Assembly (NCBI GenBank): GCA_910575165.1
Contig: CAJTDS010000007.1
Location: forward strand, 55,688-119,687
Length of the DNA: 64,000 bases
Origin: Eggerthellaceae bacterium
Lineage (GTDB): Bacteria; Actinomycetota; Coriobacteriia; Coriobacteriales; Eggerthellaceae
Reading direction: 5' to 3'
Shown here: positions 38,076 through 47,693 of the stretch, one piece after another
Position numbering within the stretch: the first letter of the stretch is position 1
Layout: each line of letters starts with the position of its first letter
Notes under the pieces: generated by a model
Told to the model about the DNA's origin: nothing
The model's input: only the letters and a program-made list of their open reading frames with translations
The model's database searches: none
Program-made: the position numbers and the translations under genes

Positions 38076-39998
38076 GTGGTACTCATCGGGTTTCTCATTC
38101 TGGCCCCGCTTGTCTTCGCCGCGCTTCTCCTGGCGGTGCGAAACAACAAGGCCCGCAAGGTTATCGTGTGCGCCGGGGCCGCGCTCGTTGCTGCAGGTTC
38201 GCTGGTGCTGGTGTGCTTGGGCACGGGAACGCGCGGAATCATGTTCACGTTCTACTCGCCTGTGGTGGACTACGTCTGCATGGCCTTGAGCGTGCTCATC
38301 GCCGTCTGCATCCTGGTGTTCGGCTTCCGCTACAGGAACGTGGCGTCCATCGTGCTGGCGCTTGTGCAGGTGATCGGCTCGCTCGTGTTCGAGATCGCCT
38401 TCGCCCACAGCATCGTGATCACCGAGTGCCTGTACGTCGACTCGCTGTCCCTGGTCATGACGTTCATCATCGGCGTCGTCGGCACGGGCATCTGCGTGTA
38501 CGCCCTCGGGTACATGGACGACTTCCAGGCCCACGAGCCCGAAGGGGCGCCCGACCGCCGGCCGCTGTTCTTCGCGCTCATGTTCGCGTTCCTCTCGGCG
38601 ATGTACCTCATCGTGTTCTCCAACAACATGCTGTGGTTCTTCACCGGCTGGGAGATCACCACGCTGTGCTCGTTCCTGCTCATCGGCTACACCCGTACCG
38701 ACGAGGCGATCAGGAATGCGTTTCGCCAGATAATCATGAACCTCATCGGCGGCATCGCGTTCCTGGTGGCGCTCTACGCCATGGCCATCACCTTCGGAAC
38801 GCTGTCCTTAAACGAGCTCATCGTCGTGGGTCAGGCCTATCCGGCCCTGGTCAGCCTGCCGGTATGCGCCCTAGCCATCGCCGGCATCACCAAGGCCGCG
38901 CAGATGCCCTTCCATACCTGGCTTCTGGGAGCCATGGTGGCCCCCACGCCCACAAGCGCTCTGCTCCACTCGTCCACCATGGTGAAGGCGGGCGTGTTTC
39001 TGCTGGTGAAGCTGGCGCCCTTGTTCGCCGTGTGCCCGGTTCCCTCCATCATGACGGTGCTGGTGGGCGGGTTTACCTTCGTGCTGTGCTCGTTCATGGC
39101 CATCTCCCAGAGCAACGCCAAGCGCGTGCTCGCCTATTCCACCATCGCCAACCTGGGGCTCATCGTGGCCTGCGCCGGGGTGGGGACGCCCCAGGCGGTG
39201 TGGGCCGCGGTGTTCCTCATCCTGTTCCACGCCATCGCCAAGAGCCTGCTGTTCCTGTGCGTAGGCACCGCCGAGCACCATATCGGCAGCCGCGACATCG
39301 AGGATATGGACCTGCTGTTCCAGCGGATGCCCCGACTGGCGCGCTTCATGATGTTCGGCATCATGGTCATGTTCATCGCCCCCTTCGGCATGCTGATGGC
39401 CAAGTGGGCCACTCTCGTGTCGTTCATCTACGCGGGGCAGGTCGCGCTCATCGTGCTGCTGGCCTTCGGCTCGGCGGCCACCTTCATGTTCTGGGCCAAG
39501 TGGCTGGGCAAGCTCTCCGGCATCGCCGGGTCGCCGCAGAACGTGGAGCGCACGGTGCACCGCAGCGAGTGGTTCGCGCTGTGGCTCATGGTGGCGCTGG
39601 GCGTGGCCGCCTGCGTGGCCATGCCGGCCATCTCGACGTTCTACGTGGAGCCCTACCTTCTGGGCGTTTACGGCGCCTTCGGCCAGGACATAGCCGAGAC
39701 GAACCTGTGGCTGGCGTCGCTGTGCTCGATCGCCGTCATCGTGGTGCTGTTCGCCGGGGTCGGCCGCAAGGGAACCGCGAAGCAGGCGCCGGTGTATTTG
39801 GCCGGCGTCTCCGCGGACAACGGGCAGCGCGTTTTCAGAAACTCGCTGTCCGGCCAGACCGAGGCCGCCTCGCGCAACCTCTACCTGGACGAGCTGTTCG
39901 GCGAGGGCCGCATACGCCGGGTGGGCGAGGCGGTATGCGCGCTTCTGATCTGCGTCGCCTTCGTCGGGTGCCTTGCCGGCATGCCCATCCTGTTCTAG
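38076..39998 (+). CDS. echA: Ech hydrogenase subunit A (NuoL-like proton-pumping membrane subunit)
   Basis: The 640-residue protein has about 16 membrane helices and belongs to the NuoL/HyfB antiporter-like family. It has the conserved Glu in FTGWEITTLCSFLLIGYTR and a region APTPTSALLHSSTMVKAGVF containing the channel lysine and His. EchA is the ion-translocating subunit of energy-converting [NiFe] hydrogenases. GTG 38076 follows GGAAGGG. The six genes that follow without gaps have the exact EchA-F order, which separates this cluster from complex I, where far more subunits occur. Confidence 0.9.
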   Translation: MVLIGFLILAPLVFAALLLAVRNNKARKVIVCAGAALVAAGSLVLVCLGTGTRGIMFTFYSPVVDYVCMALSVLIAVCILVFGFRYRNVASIVLALVQVIGSLVFEIAFAHSIVITECLYVDSLSLVMTFIIGVVGTGICVYALGYMDDFQAHEPEGAPDRRPLFFALMFAFLSAMYLIVFSNNMLWFFTGWEITTLCSFLLIGYTRTDEAIRNAFRQIIMNLIGGIAFLVALYAMAITFGTLSLNELIVVGQAYPALVSLPVCALAIAGITKAAQMPFHTWLLGAMVAPTPTSALLHSSTMVKAGVFLLVKLAPLFAVCPVPSIMTVLVGGFTFVLCSFMAISQSNAKRVLAYSTIANLGLIVACAGVGTPQAVWAAVFLILFHAIAKSLLFLCVGTAEHHIGSRDIEDMDLLFQRMPRLARFMMFGIMVMFIAPFGMLMAKWATLVSFIYAGQVALIVLLAFGSAATFMFWAKWLGKLSGIAGSPQNVERTVHRSEWFALWLMVALGVAACVAMPAISTFYVEPYLLGVYGAFGQDIAETNLWLASLCSIAVIVVLFAGVGRKGTAKQAPVYLAGVSADNGQRVFRNSLSGQTEAASRNLYLDELFGEGRIRRVGEAVCALLICVAFVGCLAGMPILF

Positions 39999-40014
39999 AA
40001 AGGACGTGTGCTCC

Positions 40015-40902
40015 ATGGATCTGTTCTACGTACTCGTCGGCACCGTCGTTTTCGCCGTGGGCGGCCCGGTGCTCGGCTGCCTGCTCGCCGGCATAGACCG
40101 CAAGGTCACCGCTCGCATGCAGGGCAGGGTGGGCCCGTCCCTTCTGCAGCCGTACTACGACGTTCGCAAGCTGCTGGAGAAGGACCGCGTGGCCGTGAAC
40201 TCCTCCGAGGAGGTCTACGTGGCGACGGCGCTCGTGTTCACGCTTCTCGCCGGCGGCATCTTCTTCAGCGGCGGCAACCTGCTGCTGTGCGTCTTCGTCG
40301 TCACGTTGTCTGCGCTGTTCTTCATCGTGGCCGCCTGGTGCACGCGAAGCCCCTACGCCGAGGTGGGCGCATCCCGCGAGACGCTGCAGGTGATGGCCTA
40401 CGAGCCCATGGTGCTGTTCATGGCCATCGGCTACGCCTTGGGCATCGCCTCCATGACGGGATTCCTCTCCTTCGACGTGAGGGCCGCATTCTACATGCCG
40501 GCCCCCGTGATCTTGAGCAACGTGCTTGTCTTCGCCGGGCTGCTGTTCGTGCTCACCATCAAGCTGCGCAAGTCCCCCTTCGACCTGTCCTACTCCCACC
40601 ACGCCCACCAGGAGCTGGTGAAGGGCGTCACCACCGAGATGAGCGGGCGCACCCTGGCCATGGTCGAGATCATACACTGGTGCGAGAACGTCCTGTTCTT
40701 GGGCTGGGTGGGCCTGTTCTTCATCTGGAACAGCGCAGCGTCCATCCTGCTCGCCCTGGCCGTGGTTGCGGCGGTGTACTTCCTGGAGATCTGGATCGAC
40801 AACAACTTCGCCCGCGTGAAGTGGCAGGCCATGCTCAAGGGGGCATGGGTGGTCGCCTTGGTTGCCGGCGTGGTCAATATCGGCGCGTTCGTGGTTCTGT
40901 AA
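40015..40902 (+). CDS. echB: Ech hydrogenase subunit B (NuoH-like membrane subunit)
   Basis: The 295-residue membrane protein is NuoH/HycD-like: MQGRVGPSLLQPYYDVRKLLEK is the quinone-site-like signature, followed by CTRSPYAEVGASRETLQVM and the conserved loop IKLRKSPFDLSYSHHAHQEL. It anchors the hydrogenase module to the proton pump. ATG 40015 follows AAAGGACG. It is 16 bases after echA. Confidence 0.92.
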   Translation: MDLFYVLVGTVVFAVGGPVLGCLLAGIDRKVTARMQGRVGPSLLQPYYDVRKLLEKDRVAVNSSEEVYVATALVFTLLAGGIFFSGGNLLLCVFVVTLSALFFIVAAWCTRSPYAEVGASRETLQVMAYEPMVLFMAIGYALGIASMTGFLSFDVRAAFYMPAPVILSNVLVFAGLLFVLTIKLRKSPFDLSYSHHAHQELVKGVTTEMSGRTLAMVEIIHWCENVLFLGWVGLFFIWNSAASILLALAVVAAVYFLEIWIDNNFARVKWQAMLKGAWVVALVAGVVNIGAFVVL

Positions 40903-40913
40903 GGAGCGTGGCA

Positions 40914-41363
40914 ATGGCATTCGCATCGAAATCACCGTGGGTGATCCACTACGACGGCTCGAGCTGCAACGGCTGCGACATCGAGGTGCTCGCCGCCCTG
41001 TGCCCGGGCTACGACGTGGAGCGCTTCGGCATCATCAACACGGGCAACCCCAAGCATGCCGACATCTTCCTGGTGACCGGTAGCGTCAACGAGCAGAACA
41101 AGGCGGTCATCAGGGAGATCTACGACCAGATGGTGGAGCCCAAGGTGGTTGTGGCCTGCGGCATCTGCGCCTGCACCGGCGGCATCTTCCACGATTGCTA
41201 CAACGTGCTGGGCGGCGTCGACTCCGTCATCCCCGTAGACGTGTACGCGCCCGGATGCGCGGTCTGCCCCGAGAACATCATCGACGCGGTGGTGCAGGGC
41301 GTGGCCGTGCTGGACGAGAAGTCCAAGGCGCTCAAGAAGAAGAGGAAGGAGGCGGCGCTATGA
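40914..41363 (+). CDS. echC: Ech hydrogenase small subunit C (NuoB-like)
   Basis: The 149-residue protein carries the proximal 4Fe-4S cluster: SSCNGCDIEVLA, CGICACTGGIF and PGCAVCPENI contain the four ligand cysteines. NuoB/HycG-like small subunits receive electrons next to the NiFe site. The ATG at 40914 follows AAGGAG. The stop overlaps echD. Confidence 0.92.
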   Translation: MAFASKSPWVIHYDGSSCNGCDIEVLAALCPGYDVERFGIINTGNPKHADIFLVTGSVNEQNKAVIREIYDQMVEPKVVVACGICACTGGIFHDCYNVLGGVDSVIPVDVYAPGCAVCPENIIDAVVQGVAVLDEKSKALKKKRKEAAL

Positions 41364-41926
41364 CGTTTCAGAGCCAGTTCGTACCGCTGAGCATCGAGGA
41401 GCTGCCCGCGCTGGCCGTCCGCTGCAAAGACGACGGATGGCGCTTCGTGCAGATGCTGGCGGTGGCGGTGGAGGACGGCGTGAACCTGGTCTACTCCTTC
41501 ATGAAGGACGGAGTCCTGGTCAACCACGAGATCGCCTCCGTCAAACCGGAAGACCACGTGCCCAGCATCACCGATACGTTCCTTGCCGCCTTCGTGTTCG
41601 AGAACGAGGCCCACGACCTGTTCGGCGTTCAGATCGACAACATCGCCATCGATTTCGGCGGCCATTTCTACGCCGTGTCCCAAACCTCGCCCATGACGGT
41701 GATAAGCCCCGCCCAGAAGGAGGCGCGGGAGAAGGCGAGGAAGCTTGCCGCCGCCAAAGCGGCCAAGGAGGCCAAGGCGGCGAAGGAAGGCGGCGAGGCC
41801 AAGGCTCAGGACGGGGAGGACGCCGAGCTGGAGGCCAAGCTAGCGGCCATGGACCCCGAGAAGGCGGCGAAAGTGCGCGCGGCCATGGCCGCCAAGGCCG
41901 CGAAGGCGGAAGGGAAGGAGGCCTAA
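41360..41926 (+). CDS. echD: Ech hydrogenase subunit D (NuoC-like) with Ala/Lys/Glu-rich tail
   Basis: The first about 115 residues match the NuoC/30-kDa fold, with DDGWRFVQMLAVAVEDG near the start and ETEAHDLFG-like ENEAHDLFGVQ. The last about 70 residues are almost only Ala, Lys, Glu and Asp (AAKAAKEAKAAKEGGEAK), a likely single helix or disordered linker. Total 188 residues, longer than typical EchD (about 120). ATG 41360 overlaps the echC stop, so translation is coupled. Confidence 0.88.
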   Translation: MTFQSQFVPLSIEELPALAVRCKDDGWRFVQMLAVAVEDGVNLVYSFMKDGVLVNHEIASVKPEDHVPSITDTFLAAFVFENEAHDLFGVQIDNIAIDFGGHFYAVSQTSPMTVISPAQKEAREKARKLAAAKAAKEAKAAKEGGEAKAQDGEDAELEAKLAAMDPEKAAKVRAAMAAKAAKAEGKEA

Positions 41927-41931
41927 GCGAC

Positions 41932-43020
41932 ATGGGCAAGCAGACTATCATCCCCTTCGGCCCGCAGCATCCCGTGCTGCCCGAGCCGCTCCACCTGGAT
42001 CTGGTGGTTGAGGACGAGAAGGTCATCGAAGCCATCCCGCAGATCGGGTTCGTGCACCGCGGCCTGGAGAAGCTGGTGGAAACCCGCGACTACCAGCAGT
42101 TCGTCTACGTGGCCGAGCGCATCTGCGGCATCTGCGCCTTCGGGCACTCCATGGGCTACGCCGAGACGGTGGAGCGGCTCATGGGCGTCGAGGTGCCCGA
42201 GCGCGCCCAGTACCTGCGCGTCATCTGGCACGAGCTCTCCCGTATCCACAGCCATATCCTGTGGCTGGGCTTGGCGGCCGACGCCTTCGGCTACGAGAGC
42301 CTGTTCATGCACTGCTGGCGTCTGCGCGAGCGGGTGCTCGACATCTTCCAGAAGACCTGCGGCGGGCGCGTCATCCTGTCCGTCGTGAAGGTGGGCGGCG
42401 TGGTGCGCGACATCGACGTGGCGCAGCTCAAGTACATCCTGGACGTGCTCGAGGGCCTGCGCGCGGAGTACGAGCAAATCTGCCGCGCTTTCCTGAAGGA
42501 CACTTCGGTCAAGAACCGCACCGTGGGCGTGGGCTACATCAGCACCGAGGATGCGCTTGGCCTGTCCATGGTGGGTCCCTTCGCCCGAGCGAGCAACGTC
42601 GACTACGACGTGCGCAGCCTCGGCATCGGCGCCTACGGGCAGCTCTCCGACTTCCAGCCCATCGTCTCGTCCGACGGCGACTGCTACGCGCGCATGGAGG
42701 TGCGCACCCGCGAGGTGGTTCAGTCCATCGAGATCATCAAGGAGATGATCCTTCGCATGCCCCAGGGCCCCATCGCCGTGGACGTGAAGGGCGCCCCGGC
42801 CGATGGCGCCGAGTCCTCCATGGTGGTGGAGCAGCCGCGCGGCGAGTGCTACTACTACGCGCGGGGCAACGGCACGAAGTACCTGGACCGCATGCGCATG
42901 CGCACGCCCACGTCGCAGAACCTGGCCGGCATGACCGTGGCCCTAGCCGGCTGCGATTTGGCCGACGTGAACACGATCATTCTGACCATCGACCCGTGCA
43001 TCAGCTGCACGGAAAGGTAG
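41932..43020 (+). CDS. echE: Ech hydrogenase large subunit E, [NiFe] catalytic
   Basis: The 362-residue large subunit has both NiFe-binding motifs: L1 in ERICGICAFGHS (RxCGxC) near residue 65 and L2 in DPCISCTER at the very end. It is thus a real hydrogenase, unlike complex I NuoD where these cysteines are lost. It ends right after L2, so no C-terminal peptide needs to be cleaved, as in some other group 4 enzymes. Oxidises or forms H2 with ferredoxin. ATG follows GAAGGAGG. Confidence 0.93.
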   Translation: MGKQTIIPFGPQHPVLPEPLHLDLVVEDEKVIEAIPQIGFVHRGLEKLVETRDYQQFVYVAERICGICAFGHSMGYAETVERLMGVEVPERAQYLRVIWHELSRIHSHILWLGLAADAFGYESLFMHCWRLRERVLDIFQKTCGGRVILSVVKVGGVVRDIDVAQLKYILDVLEGLRAEYEQICRAFLKDTSVKNRTVGVGYISTEDALGLSMVGPFARASNVDYDVRSLGIGAYGQLSDFQPIVSSDGDCYARMEVRTREVVQSIEIIKEMILRMPQGPIAVDVKGAPADGAESSMVVEQPRGECYYYARGNGTKYLDRMRMRTPTSQNLAGMTVALAGCDLADVNTIILTIDPCISCTER

Positions 43021-43026
43021 GCACCG

Positions 43027-43413
43027 ATGGGAGTTATGAAGCTGGCCGGCATGACGCTTGCCGGGCTTGTAAAGCAGCCCGAGACCATCCAGTACCCGGC
43101 CGAGGAGAAGCCTGCGATCCCGGGGCATAAGGGCCGGGTGACCGTAGACGTCGCCCAGTGCATCCTGTGCGGCATCTGCCAGAAGCGCTGCCCCTGCGGC
43201 GCCATCGCGGTGGACAAGGCATCCCGCAGCTGGACCATAGACCGCTTCCGCTGCGTCCAATGCGGAAGCTGCGTGCGGGAGTGTCCGAAGCATTGCCTGA
43301 CCATGGATCCCGCCCGACCTGCTGTGGCGGCCAAGAAGCATCTCGACAGCTTCGAGGTGCCCGAGCGGCAGAAGACGAAGGCATCGGCGGCGAAGGAGAG
43401 CGCGCAGTCCTAA
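43027..43413 (+). CDS. echF: Ech hydrogenase ferredoxin subunit F
   Basis: The 128-residue protein holds two 4Fe-4S motifs: CILCGICQKRCPCGAI (about residues 45-60) and CVQCGSCVRECPKHCL (about 78-93). It would take electrons from soluble ferredoxin to the small subunit. It is six bases after echE and ends the operon. The last 25 residues are Lys/Ala-rich. Confidence 0.92.
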   Translation: MGVMKLAGMTLAGLVKQPETIQYPAEEKPAIPGHKGRVTVDVAQCILCGICQKRCPCGAIAVDKASRSWTIDRFRCVQCGSCVRECPKHCLTMDPARPAVAAKKHLDSFEVPERQKTKASAAKESAQS

Positions 43414-43537
43414 CCGCGGTTCAGAATGCTTTCCCTTTGACGAAAATGGCGTGAAGGAGCCTTCCTTGCGGCGGTGAAGGCGGTGGAGCTGGTACAATGG
43501 CTCATCGCAATCATACGAGCGGAAGGCTTCTCTTTTC

Positions 43538-44203
43538 ATGGAACTCCAAGGGCAGACCGAAGATACGACGGACGGGCAAGGGGTGGTGGACCGCGTTTTC
43601 ACCGCTGCCAACGTCATCTCGTTCGTTCGCCTGTGCATGGTGCCCCTTTTTCTCGTTCTGCTGCTCCAGGGCCACGGCATCGCGGCTACGGTCGTGTTCG
43701 CCCTGGCCGCCTCCACGGACTTCCTCGACGGTCAGGTGGCCCGCAGGACCCATACCGTTTCGCGTTTGGGCCGCCTGCTCGACCCCGCCGTGGACCGGCT
43801 GCTCATGATCGCGGGCGTGGTGGGGCTGCTTATCGTCGGGCGCTTGCCGCTGTGGATCGTCCTGCTGGTTCTGGGGCGCGATCTGGCCCTGCTCGTGGGC
43901 GCCGCCTACTGCCTGCGGCGCTGGGGCGCGCGGGTCGACGTTATCTTCGCCGGCAAGGTGTGCACGACGCTTCTGTTCGTCGGCTTCGCAGGCCTGCTGC
44001 TCAACATGCCCCTGCTTCCGGGGCTCGGCCTTATCGACGCATCCTGGCTCCCCGGATTCGGCGTCCAGAGCGTGTCATGGGGCATCTGGTTCATCTACGC
44101 GGGCCTGGTTCTGGGGGTGGCGACCACTGCCTATTACGTTCGGGCCATGCTTCGCGCGATAGCGCAGGCGAAGGCGCGTCCTTCGGAGGAGCGCCATGGC
44201 TGA
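43538..44203 (+). CDS. CDP-alcohol phosphatidyltransferase (PgsA-like)
   Basis: The 221-residue membrane protein has the family motif STDFLDGQVARR then LGRLLDPAVDRLL (DGx2ARx8-9Gx3Dx3D) at about residues 50-85. Members make phosphatidylglycerol phosphate or related lipids from CDP-diacylglycerol. PgsA is most likely. ATG 43538 has a weak site; a TACAAT lies at 43493-43498. The stop overlaps the VanW gene. The 123 bases before it hold no gene. Confidence 0.85.
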   Translation: MELQGQTEDTTDGQGVVDRVFTAANVISFVRLCMVPLFLVLLLQGHGIAATVVFALAASTDFLDGQVARRTHTVSRLGRLLDPAVDRLLMIAGVVGLLIVGRLPLWIVLLVLGRDLALLVGAAYCLRRWGARVDVIFAGKVCTTLLFVGFAGLLLNMPLLPGLGLIDASWLPGFGVQSVSWGIWFIYAGLVLGVATTAYYVRAMLRAIAQAKARPSEERHG

Positions 44204-46373
44204 CGCTTCGGGAAAGACCCCCCAGGCCCCCCGGTCGCGTCCGACGGTCCGCAAGCAGGCGACCCCGCGGTCGCGCAGCGGTTCGGCCTTGTCGCCTGCC
44301 CATCGCGGCAGGTGGTTCGTGCTTGCCGGCGCGGCGGCCTGCCTTCTGCTCGTAGCGGTGGCTGCGGTGCTCCTGTCGAACGGGGCCGATTCGCCGGCTG
44401 CCTCCATCAGCGGCCAGCCGCGCATCGCCCAAGGCGTGTTCGTCGGAAGCGTCGACCTTTCCGGGAAGAGCGAGGCGGAGGCCGTGTCGGCCATCGAGGC
44501 CGCCTACGGTCCGTCGCTGAAGTCGGCGAGCGCCGTTGTCTGCGGCAGCGAGGATGCCCTCGACGCCGTGCCGTCCGCGCCCGGCGAAGGCCAGCCTGCC
44601 CAGGGGAGCATCGCCGCCGAGCAGATGGAGGCGTCGTCTTCCGGCAGCCCGGATGACCTGACGTGGACGGTGACGCCGGCCGACCTGGGCGGTTGCGTCG
44701 ATGCGGCGTCCCTAGCCCGCGACGCTCTCGTCGCGTCCGGGTACACGGCCGACGAGGCGACCGGGACGTGGCAGGGAAGCAGCGCCGTGGCCAATGCCGG
44801 CGACCGCGGCAAGGTGGTCTTACAGCCCTACTGCGCTTTCGATCCCGAGCTGCTGGAAGAGTTCGCCGAATCGCTGGACGAAAGCCTGGGCACCGGGTGC
44901 GTCGAGACCTCCGTCGTGGTCAGCGACGGCGGCGCCCGCGCGGTGGAGGGAGCGCCGGGCACCCGCGTCGACCGCGGTATGCTCTCCCTCGAGCTCAGCT
45001 TCGCCTTCCTGGACATCTACGGAACCAACGCCTTTGTGGTCTCCGTCGAGGACGCTTCGCCGAGCGTCTCCCTTGCCGATGCGCAGCAGGTTGCCGACGA
45101 GGTCACCCGGGCGCTTCACGGGGGAGCCGTATTCACCTGCGAAGGGGCTTCGTGGAAGGCCGGCGCATCCCAGCTGGGGGATTGGGTCGACGTGGTTCTC
45201 GCGGCCGACTCGTCGGGTAAGGCGTACCTTCGCCCCGTCGTGGACGAAGAGGCCATGGCGCCCGCGCTCATCGCGAACCTGGCTCCCGGAAGCGAGGCGG
45301 CCGCGGTGAGCTTCTCGGTGGCCGACGACGGATCGGTGGGGGTTTCCGTGCGGGGAGCCACCCATTACCCCAACGCCCAGCACGCCGCCGAGCTCTTGCA
45401 GGAGACGCTGTTCGGCCAGAACGGCAAGGCGTACAGCGCCGACGGGTCCCAGCAGGCGGAGGACCCGGCGCAGGTCGAGGTCGAAGCGCAGGACGCCCCC
45501 GAGAACCTCACGTTCGACGAGGCGGTGGCAGCCGGCCTGGTGCAGCGCATCTCCACGTTCACCACCGAGTTCAGCACCGTGCCCGGCACCGAGAACCGCA
45601 ACCACAACATCGCGTTGGCCTGCGAGCTTCTTAACAATTCCGTCGCCAAGGCCGACGGCGGGCGCTGGTCGTTCAACGAAACCGCGGGCAACTGCAACGC
45701 CGAGCGCGGGTTTTTGGACGCCGGGGCCATCGTGGACAACGAGTACGTCGCCGAAGTGGGTGGCGGCATATGCCAGGTTGCCACCACGGTGTTCAACGCG
45801 GTGTACGAAGCGGGCTACCCCGTGGTGAGCCGCTCCAACCACTCGCTCTACATCGCCAGCTACCCCATCGGGCGCGATGCGGCCGTAAGCTGGCCCGATC
45901 TTGATTTCGTCTGGGCAAACGATACCGACAGCGACGTGCTGCTGCGGGCGGAGTCGGGAACGGGCTACCTGACCGTGTCGCTCTACGGCGTGAGCCCCCG
46001 CTACAGCGTGTCCACCGAGACGGGGGACTGGCAGGAGGGCCAGAAGCACGAGACCCGCCGCGAGCGGGACGACACTCTGGCCCCGGGGACGAGCTACGTG
46101 AAGACCTACGGCAGCGACGGCAGCCGCGTGTCGGTGATTCGGACCGTCTACGCTGCCGACGGCTCCATGGTCCGGCAGGACAACTTCGTTTCAAGCTACG
46201 CTCCGATTACCGAGGTCGTTGTCGAGGGCCCCGACGCTCCCGACGAGCCGAAGGACGCCGGGAGCTCGGGCGAGGGAGCCGCCCAGAACGGCGATGCTTC
46301 GGGCGCGCAGCCGTCGCCGTCATCGTCCGACAGCCAGAGCCAGCCAGACGACGCGCAGAACGTTTCAGGGTAA
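44196..46373 (+). CDS. VanW family membrane-anchored wall protein
   Basis: The 725-residue protein has a basic N-terminus, one membrane helix (about residues 42-62, FVLAGAAACLLLVAVAAVLL) and a long extracellular part with two PG-binding_4-like domains. The VanW domain starts about residue 447, with FSTVPGTENRNHNIALAC, GGRWSFNETAGN and EVGGGICQVATTVFNAVY. A Ser/Pro/Asp-rich tail follows. VanW proteins occur near the vancomycin cluster in enterococci but their function is unknown; the domain set suggests peptidoglycan binding. No other van genes are present. Confidence 0.85.
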   Translation: MADASGKTPQAPRSRPTVRKQATPRSRSGSALSPAHRGRWFVLAGAAACLLLVAVAAVLLSNGADSPAASISGQPRIAQGVFVGSVDLSGKSEAEAVSAIEAAYGPSLKSASAVVCGSEDALDAVPSAPGEGQPAQGSIAAEQMEASSSGSPDDLTWTVTPADLGGCVDAASLARDALVASGYTADEATGTWQGSSAVANAGDRGKVVLQPYCAFDPELLEEFAESLDESLGTGCVETSVVVSDGGARAVEGAPGTRVDRGMLSLELSFAFLDIYGTNAFVVSVEDASPSVSLADAQQVADEVTRALHGGAVFTCEGASWKAGASQLGDWVDVVLAADSSGKAYLRPVVDEEAMAPALIANLAPGSEAAAVSFSVADDGSVGVSVRGATHYPNAQHAAELLQETLFGQNGKAYSADGSQQAEDPAQVEVEAQDAPENLTFDEAVAAGLVQRISTFTTEFSTVPGTENRNHNIALACELLNNSVAKADGGRWSFNETAGNCNAERGFLDAGAIVDNEYVAEVGGGICQVATTVFNAVYEAGYPVVSRSNHSLYIASYPIGRDAAVSWPDLDFVWANDTDSDVLLRAESGTGYLTVSLYGVSPRYSVSTETGDWQEGQKHETRRERDDTLAPGTSYVKTYGSDGSRVSVIRTVYAADGSMVRQDNFVSSYAPITEVVVEGPDAPDEPKDAGSSGEGAAQNGDASGAQPSPSSSDSQSQPDDAQNVSG

Positions 46374-46382
46374 GGAGGACGG

Positions 46383-47693
46383 GTGTACTTTCAGCCGGAG
46401 ATAGAGACCATGCCGCGCGAGGAGCTGTTCCAGCTCCAGCTCGAGCGCATCGGCGAGACGCTTCGCAACGCCTACGAGAACGTGCCGTTCTACCGGCAGC
46501 AGTTCGACGAGGCGGGGGTGAGGCCGGAGGATTTCCGCTCCTTCGAGGACCTGCAGCGCTTCCCTTTCCTAGTGAAGCAGGACATGCGCGACGCCTACCC
46601 GTACGGCCTGTTCGCGCGGCCCAACAAGGACGTGGCCCGCATCCATGCCTCGTCGGGTACCACCGGCCAGGCCACGGTAGTGGGGCATACCGCTGCCGAC
46701 CTGAGGAACTGGGGCGACTGCTTCGCGCGCGGCATCGCCATGGTAGGGGGCAGCGCCGACTCCACGCTGCAGGTGTCCTACGGCTACGGCTTGTTCACCG
46801 GCGGCCTGGGCGCCCACGCCGGCGGCGAGGCCATGGGCTGCACGGTCATCCCCACCTCGTCGGGTAACACCAAGCGCCAGGTGCAGATGATGCGCGACCT
46901 GGGCACGGACATCTTGGCCTGCACGCCCTCCTACGCCCTGTTCATCGCCGACACCGCCATCGAGATGGGTTACGATCCGGCCAAGGACTTCAAGATCTCG
47001 GCCGGCATATTCGGCGCCGAGCCCTGCTCCCAGAACATGCGCGACGAGATCTCCGAGAAGCTGGGGATCCAGTACTGCGACGTCTACGGGCTCTCCGAGG
47101 TGATGGGGCCGGGCGTGGCCATGGAATGCGCCGAGCGAAACGGGCTGCATATTGCCGAGGACCACTTCTACTGCGAGATCCTCGACCCCGACACCCTTGC
47201 GCCAGTGCCCGACGGGGAATGGGGCGAGCTCGTAATCACCACGCTGACCCGCGAGTGCTGCCCGCTCGTGCGCTACCGCACCCGCGACGTCACGCGCATC
47301 ATCAGCGAGCCGTGCGCGTGCGGGCGTACCCACCGCAAGATCGACAAGCTGCGCGGCCGCACCGACGACATGCTCATCCTGCGCGGCGTGAACGTGTTCC
47401 CCTCGCAGATAGAGCAGGTGATCACCTCCTTCGAAGAGGTCGTGCCGCATTACCAGATCGTGCTCAGCACCCGCGGCCCCCTCGACCACATCGAGGTGCA
47501 GGTGGAGACCGTTCCCGAATTCCCCTTCGACGAGGTTCGCAAGCTCGAGGACCTTCGCAAGCGCCTGGCGGCCGAGCTGAAGGGCAACCTGCAGATTGCC
47601 GTGGACGTCAAGATCGTCGAGCCGAAGACCATCGCCCGCTCCGAGGGCAAGGCGAAACGTGTCATAGACAACCGAGAGGCAGGCAACCGATGA
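46383..47693 (+). CDS. Phenylacetate-CoA ligase family protein (first copy)
   Basis: The 436-residue protein is an adenylate-forming enzyme with ASSGTTGQATVVGHT (AMP-binding loop, about residue 93), YGLSEVMGPGVAMEC and VRYRTRDVTRII. The C-terminal domain has RGVNVFPSQIEQV and the lysine in SEGKAKRV. It would join an aryl-acetate to CoA or, beside IorAB, run in reverse to make ATP from aryl-acetyl-CoA (AMP-forming). GTG 46383 follows AAGGAGG. The stop overlaps the ACT gene. Confidence 0.88.
   Translation: MYFQPEIETMPREELFQLQLERIGETLRNAYENVPFYRQQFDEAGVRPEDFRSFEDLQRFPFLVKQDMRDAYPYGLFARPNKDVARIHASSGTTGQATVVGHTAADLRNWGDCFARGIAMVGGSADSTLQVSYGYGLFTGGLGAHAGGEAMGCTVIPTSSGNTKRQVQMMRDLGTDILACTPSYALFIADTAIEMGYDPAKDFKISAGIFGAEPCSQNMRDEISEKLGIQYCDVYGLSEVMGPGVAMECAERNGLHIAEDHFYCEILDPDTLAPVPDGEWGELVITTLTRECCPLVRYRTRDVTRIISEPCACGRTHRKIDKLRGRTDDMLILRGVNVFPSQIEQVITSFEEVVPHYQIVLSTRGPLDHIEVQVETVPEFPFDEVRKLEDLRKRLAAELKGNLQIAVDVKIVEPKTIARSEGKAKRVIDNREAGNR

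Noticed and set aside
38076..43413. Respiratory complex I or formate hydrogenlyase
   Set aside because: Only six subunits are present in EchA-F order, the large subunit keeps NiFe cysteines, and no formate dehydrogenase gene is adjacent.
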